From a bacterium (GTDB taxonomy: Bacteria > Bacillota > Clostridia > Lachnospirales > Lachnospiraceae): a DNA stretch of 58,154 nt. The notes below the pieces were generated by a model. That model saw nothing but the letters and a program-made list of their open reading frames with translations, was not told where the DNA came from and did not search any database. How positions within the stretch are numbered: the first letter of the stretch is position 1; each line of letters starts with the position of its first letter. Of this stretch, positions 54,768 to 58,154 are shown piece by piece. The stretch lies in contig JAMPCE010000014.1 of NCBI GenBank assembly GCA_023666335.1, forward strand, positions 1 through 58,154. The letters are read 5' to 3'. The position numbers and the translations under genes are program-made.

Positions 54768-55670
54768 TTAAGAACGCAGTTTTTCTGCGATCTCACTCAG
54801 TCTGCGTAACCTGTGATTCACCCCGGATTTCCCCACATTCGGCTCCAGATACCCGCCCAGCTCTTTCAGCGCCGCATCGGGATACTCCAGCCGTACCTCC
54901 GCCATCTGCCGCAGATTATCCGGCAGATTTGCAAAGCCATACCTGTCTCTGATCAGAAGGATATCTTCGATCTGTCTGCCCGCAGCCGTCACCGTCTTTG
55001 AAATGTTGGCGGTCTCGCAGTTTACCCTTCTGTTGATCGAGTTGCGCATTTCTTTGAGGATCCGCATGTTCTCAAGTTCCATCAGGGACACATGCGCGCC
55101 CATGACGTTCAAGAGATCCACGATGCCCGCGCCCTCTTTCAGATAGACCACCTGGTATTTCTTCCGCCGGATGACCCTGGCCTCGATCTGAAATTCCAAA
55201 AGCGTTTCCTGCAGCTGTATCGCCTGCGCCTTCTCACCGCAGACAAACTCCAGATGGTAGCTCTTTCTCGGATCGCTCATGGAACCTACGCTCAAAAAGG
55301 CACCGCGCAGATAGGCTCTCGCACAGCAGGAACTTTTAATCAGAAGGGCATTGACCGGATTAGTCAGTACAATTTTCCCCTCCGCATCCTCCGCCAGATG
55401 TAGTGCCTGCACTACCCTGTTTTCCGCTTCATCGTCGGGAATCAGTCTCTGTCTGCCATGCACAACTGCTTCTATATTAAATGTTTTTCGTAATATTGTA
55501 AAGCTTTTTTTCGCGACAACCTCATTTTCTGTGTCCAAAAGCAGATGTCTGCCATCGTCACAGACCGCTCCGTTATAGAGAAGAAGCGCCGCCAGTTCCG
55601 CAAGCTGACAGTGTCTGGCGGGACTGATCTGCGCCGCCAGTTCCTCCTTTACGGTTCCCGAAAATGACAT
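54768..55670 (-). CDS. whiA: WhiA, LAGLIDADG-HTH DNA-binding protein
   Basis: This 300-residue protein has an N-terminal LAGLIDADG-like region, including NPVNALLIKSSCCARAYLRGAFLSVGSMSDP, and a C-terminal helix-turn-helix region ending GKSGVNHRLRRLSEIAEKL. In Streptomyces it drives sporulation; in Bacillus it influences division and chromosome segregation. I place the start at the ATG at 55670 (MSFSGTVKEEL), 7 bases after GGGGG; an ATG two codons earlier would leave no spacing. A dispersed-palindrome site falls at 55351-55367 inside it. Confidence 0.94.
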   Translation of the reverse strand: MSFSGTVKEELAAQISPARHCQLAELAALLLYNGAVCDDGRHLLLDTENEVVAKKSFTILRKTFNIEAVVHGRQRLIPDDEAENRVVQALHLAEDAEGKIVLTNPVNALLIKSSCCARAYLRGAFLSVGSMSDPRKSYHLEFVCGEKAQAIQLQETLLEFQIEARVIRRKKYQVVYLKEGAGIVDLLNVMGAHVSLMELENMRILKEMRNSINRRVNCETANISKTVTAAGRQIEDILLIRDRYGFANLPDNLRQMAEVRLEYPDAALKELGGYLEPNVGKSGVNHRLRRLSEIAEKLRS

Positions 55671-55702
55671 GGTCATGCCCCCGTTTATGGTAAGGTCATT
55701 CT

Positions 55703-56560
55703 TTATTTGTCGATGTCTCTATGATAAAGTTTCACGCCGTAAGTGCCGTGGTCTTTCATCTTTGCATAGAGGGCGTTCGCAAGCGTCACGCTCCTGTGCT
55801 TGCCTCCCGTGCAACCGATGCCGATCACAAGCTGATGTTTGCCCTCCTTGACGTAATTCGGGATCAAAAAGCCCAGCATATCCGTCAGTTTCTGCAAAAA
55901 TGCGCCCGCTTCGTCAAAAGCCATCACATACTCCTGCACTTCTTTGTCGTTGCCCGTCTTGTGTTTCAACTCGTCGATGTAAAAAGGATTCGGCAGGAAA
56001 CGCACATCAAACACCAGATCGGCGTCCGCCGGGATCCCTTTCTTAAATCCGAAAGACAGGATCGTGACGATCAGGGAATTGTACTCTTTATTTCTGACGA
56101 AGATGTCATCGATCTCCTCTTTCAGCTCTCTGGTCAAAAGCTGCGAAGTGTCGATGATGTAGTCCGCTTTCTCCCGAATCTCTTTCAGGATCTCGCGCTC
56201 CCGCTTGATTCCCTCCTGCACCCTGCCCTCGGGGGAAAGAGGATGAAGCCTCCTGGTCTCCTTGTAGCGTTTTAAGAGAACATCGTCGCCCGCCTCCAGA
56301 AACAGGATCTCAAACAGATAGCCGTTATCCTTTAGCTGCTCAAGAATGCTGCGCACGCCTCCGAAAGACTGATCCGCCCGCACGTCGAGTCCCAGCGCCA
56401 CTTTATTGACCTCGCTCGTCGGCGTGGTGATGAGTTCCACAAACTTCTCGATCAGCGCCACAGGCAGATTATCCACGCAGTAAAAACCGACATCCTCCAG
56501 CATCTTCATGGCGGTCCGCTTGCCGGAACCGCTCATTCCTGTCACGATCACAAATCTCAT
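55703..56560 (-). CDS. rapZ: RapZ/YvcJ, P-loop nucleotide-binding protein
   Basis: This 285-residue protein has a Walker A motif GMSGSGKRT (8-16) and the C-terminal nucleotide-sensing region IGCTGGKHRSVTLANAL. E. coli RapZ controls glmS mRNA decay through a small RNA; Bacillus YvcJ is a GTPase affecting competence. Here it lies between murB and whiA. The usual yvcK gene between rapZ and whiA is missing; only 32 bases separate the two. ATG 56560 follows GAGG at 11 bases. Confidence 0.94.
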   Translation of the reverse strand: MRFVIVTGMSGSGKRTAMKMLEDVGFYCVDNLPVALIEKFVELITTPTSEVNKVALGLDVRADQSFGGVRSILEQLKDNGYLFEILFLEAGDDVLLKRYKETRRLHPLSPEGRVQEGIKREREILKEIREKADYIIDTSQLLTRELKEEIDDIFVRNKEYNSLIVTILSFGFKKGIPADADLVFDVRFLPNPFYIDELKHKTGNDKEVQEYVMAFDEAGAFLQKLTDMLGFLIPNYVKEGKHQLVIGIGCTGGKHRSVTLANALYAKMKDHGTYGVKLYHRDIDK

Positions 56561-56589
56561 TCGGTACTTTACCTCTTTCTTCCGTCACC

Positions 56590-57501
56590 TTAAAAATCGC
56601 CCAAAAAAATAACCTCCGGCTCCAGTCTCACATGAAACCGGTCGAGCACGCGCTCCTGCACTTCCTCGATCACCTCGCGGATATCCGCCGCCGTCGCGCC
56701 CCCGTCGTTCACCACGAAGCCGCAATGCTTTTCCGACACTCGCGCGCCGCCGATTCGATAGCCCCGCATACCCGCATCCATGATGAGTTTTCCCGCATAG
56801 TAGCCTTCCGGCCGCTTAAAGGTGCTTCCCGCGCTCGGATACTCGAGCGGCTGCTTGCTCTTTCGCTTCTGCATCAGCTCTTCCATCCGCGCGGAGACTT
56901 CCTCTTTATTCCCCTGCTTTAAGGCAAAAACCGCCGCCATCACGATAAAAGGTCTGTCCTTGATGATGCTGGTACGGTAGCCGAACTCCATCGTATCATT
57001 GTCAAGCGTCAGGATCTCGCCTCTCTGATCCATCACGCGGACGAGCTTTACGATCTGCTTCATCTCACCGTCATAAGCGCCCGCATTCATCACGATCGCG
57101 CCGCCGATGCTGCCCGGGATCCCCGCCGCAAACTCAAAGCCGCTCAGTCCCGCATCTCTGGCTACGCCCGCCACGCGGGAGAGCAGCGCGCCCGCGCCCG
57201 CCACGAGGTGATTTCCCTCCACATGGATCCCTGCCATCCGTTTTCCCAGTTTCAAGATAATGCCCCGATAGCCTTTATCGCCCACCAGGAGGTTACTTCC
57301 GTTTCCCAAGACGAAATAGTCCTGTCCCGACTGCGCCAGCAGGAATACAAGCTGGGAGAGTTCCTCTTTCGACTCCACGATCACCATACATTCCGCTTCG
57401 CCGCCCACGCGGAACGTGGTGTACCTGCTCATGGGTTCCCCGAAAAGAATGCGCTCTTTCGGCACGATAGAACCGATATTTTCATAGACTGAATTGTTCA
57501 A
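56590..57501 (-). CDS. murB: UDP-N-acetylmuramate dehydrogenase MurB
   Basis: This 303-residue FAD enzyme of type II MurB reduces UDP-GlcNAc-enolpyruvate to UDP-MurNAc in peptidoglycan precursor synthesis. FAD-site segments are RYTTFRVGGEAECMV, VLGNGSNLLVGDKGYRG and GFEFAAGIPGSIGGAIVMNAGAYDGE. The active serine lies in YPSAGSTFKRP. The likely start is TTG 57501 with AGGGG 6-7 bases upstream; the first in-frame ATG (57432) would cut into the conserved part. It leads the run murB-rapZ-whiA-crh. Confidence 0.95.
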   Translation of the reverse strand: MNNSVYENIGSIVPKERILFGEPMSRYTTFRVGGEAECMVIVESKEELSQLVFLLAQSGQDYFVLGNGSNLLVGDKGYRGIILKLGKRMAGIHVEGNHLVAGAGALLSRVAGVARDAGLSGFEFAAGIPGSIGGAIVMNAGAYDGEMKQIVKLVRVMDQRGEILTLDNDTMEFGYRTSIIKDRPFIVMAAVFALKQGNKEEVSARMEELMQKRKSKQPLEYPSAGSTFKRPEGYYAGKLIMDAGMRGYRIGGARVSEKHCGFVVNDGGATAADIREVIEEVQERVLDRFHVRLEPEVIFLGDF

Positions 57502-57550
57502 TTTATGCCCCTCATATAAACACCTATTCTAATAAATAATATATCCTTCA

Positions 57551-57619
57551 CTGATTCTATTCATTCGCAGAATCAGACCGAGTTCGCGAAGCGAATCTCG
57601 GATTAAGCTATGCTTAATC
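57551..57619. repeat. Three consecutive hairpins behind the ROK gene
   Basis: CTGATTCT/AGAATCAG (57551-57576), CCGAG-TTCGC-GAA-GCGAA-T-CTCGG (57578-57601) and GATTAAGC-TAT-GCTTAATC (57601-57619) follow one another without gaps. The last contains the stop codon of the ROK gene (57614-57616). No T-run follows. Confidence 0.7.
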
Positions 57620-58154
57620 AAGTAACAGCCGCGCCGCGCCGTAGATCCCGGCGTCGTTTCCGAGGGTCGCCAGCGCAAAGATCACATTCCTGCTGCCGTG
57701 GAAAACTGTCTTTTCAAACGACGGCTTTATGTAGTCAAAAAGCACTTCCCCCGCTTTGGAGACGCCGCCGCCGATCACGAAGATCTCCGGATTGATCACG
57801 CCCGCGATCACGCTTAAGCCCTTGCCCAGATAGTCGCCGAATTTCTGCGCGACTTCGATCGCAAGCGCATCGCCCGCCTTGACTGCGTCAAATACTGCTT
57901 TCGCGGATACCTCGCCCTTTCTGAGCACGCTGTCTTTGTCGCTTGCCGCCAGCGCGCGGTTTGCCAGTCTGGTGATTCCCGTAGCGGAAGCGTACTCCTC
58001 AAGGCAGCCGAAATTGCCGCAGCCGCAGGCTTCCGTCTCATCATCCTCCACATGGATGTGCCCGATCTCGCCGCCGGCGCCCGTCGCGCCCGTCAGAATC
58101 TCGCCGTTTATGATAATGCCGCCGCCGACGCCCGTTCCCAGCGTGACCGCCACC
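57614..58154 (-). CDS. ROK-family glucokinase, C-terminal part (cut by window edge)
   Basis: The visible 180 codons are the C-terminal part of a ROK kinase. TLGTGVGGGIIINGEI is the sugar/ATP-site segment, GAGGEIGHIHV contains the substrate-binding glutamate and histidine, and CGCGNFGCLEEYAS is the ROK zinc motif. FVIGGGVSKAGEVL ends the ATPase core. Length and motifs fit the glucokinase branch, which makes glucose 6-phosphate. The 5' end is beyond base 58154; the GTG at 58153 is internal, not a start. Confidence 0.88.
   Translation of the reverse strand, partial: VAVTLGTGVGGGIIINGEILTGATGAGGEIGHIHVEDDETEACGCGNFGCLEEYASATGITRLANRALAASDKDSVLRKGEVSAKAVFDAVKAGDALAIEVAQKFGDYLGKGLSVIAGVINPEIFVIGGGVSKAGEVLFDYIKPSFEKTVFHGSRNVIFALATLGNDAGIYGAARLLLD

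Overview
The window reads as chromosomal DNA of a Gram-positive anaerobe of the class Clostridia, most likely Lachnospiraceae. The reasons are a type III glutamine synthetase, an ireB-ruvX-DUF1292 cluster, RNase J, a DUF6465 protein, CIRCE/HrcA heat-shock control, AAGGAGG-type ribosome binding sites, sigma-A promoters with 17-nt spacers and a G+C content somewhat above 50 percent (judged by eye, not computed). Gene density is high and I see no prophage, insertion sequence or CRISPR array. I support 46 protein genes (one cut by the right edge) and one tRNA cut by the left edge.

Layout. 1-2510: the 5' half of tRNA-Gln and glnN. 2508-8239: a minus-strand translation/RNA cluster resembling the Bacillus yrzL-yrrK-yrzB-yrrL-yrrM-yrrO order (ireB, ruvX, DUF1292, then rnj and ylbF, a short mltG-like gene, trmR, trhP). 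8268-12824: an orphan lipoprotein binding protein paired with a membrane GGDEF-EAL enzyme. 12854-18256: tRNA/rRNA modification (mtaB, thiI with its cysteine desulfurase, rsmE) plus an HPr-like gene. 18257-23720: vanZ, prmA, telA, xpaC and a DUF3048 lipoprotein in one run. 23731-28965: the hrcA-grpE-dnaK-dnaJ operon behind a perfect CIRCE operator. 29056-31948: a DUF6465 protein, uppP and an aminotransferase. 32139-40217: glycerol kinase, alpha-galactosidase, an AEC transporter and beta-galactosidase. 40327-43250: an ammonium transporter fused to a PII domain, and an EamA transporter. 43320-50311: an AT-rich DUF3800 gene, a GNAT enzyme, a cyclophilin and a 1572-residue secreted transglutaminase-like/Ig-repeat protein. 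50694-58154: an alanine/glycine symporter, aldolase, lipid kinase, then crh, whiA, rapZ, murB and a ROK glucokinase.

The most unusual feature is in the intergenic DNA. At least six copies of a 130-150 nt structured repeat ('family A': 14593, 15942, 17313, 27042, 30631, 31998) lie directly behind stop codons. The copies keep a GNRA-type tetraloop hairpin, and most keep an internal loop of fixed sequence, while their stems change sequence with pairing preserved. Five further, unrelated palindromic elements occupy the same position behind other stop codons. A second layer is a short odd palindrome (consensus TTGACYGAWTCRGTCAA) that occurs about ten times more often than expected and mostly inside genes. 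Two small-RNA candidates (44112-44205 and 50425-50549) have their own terminators and no obvious downstream gene.

Functionally the window joins nitrogen control (GSIII, Amt-PII), carbon-status proteins of the HPr/Crh type, protein quality control, and a sugar cluster whose enzymes together could break down digalactosylglycerol. All calls come from reading the sequence; no database search was run.
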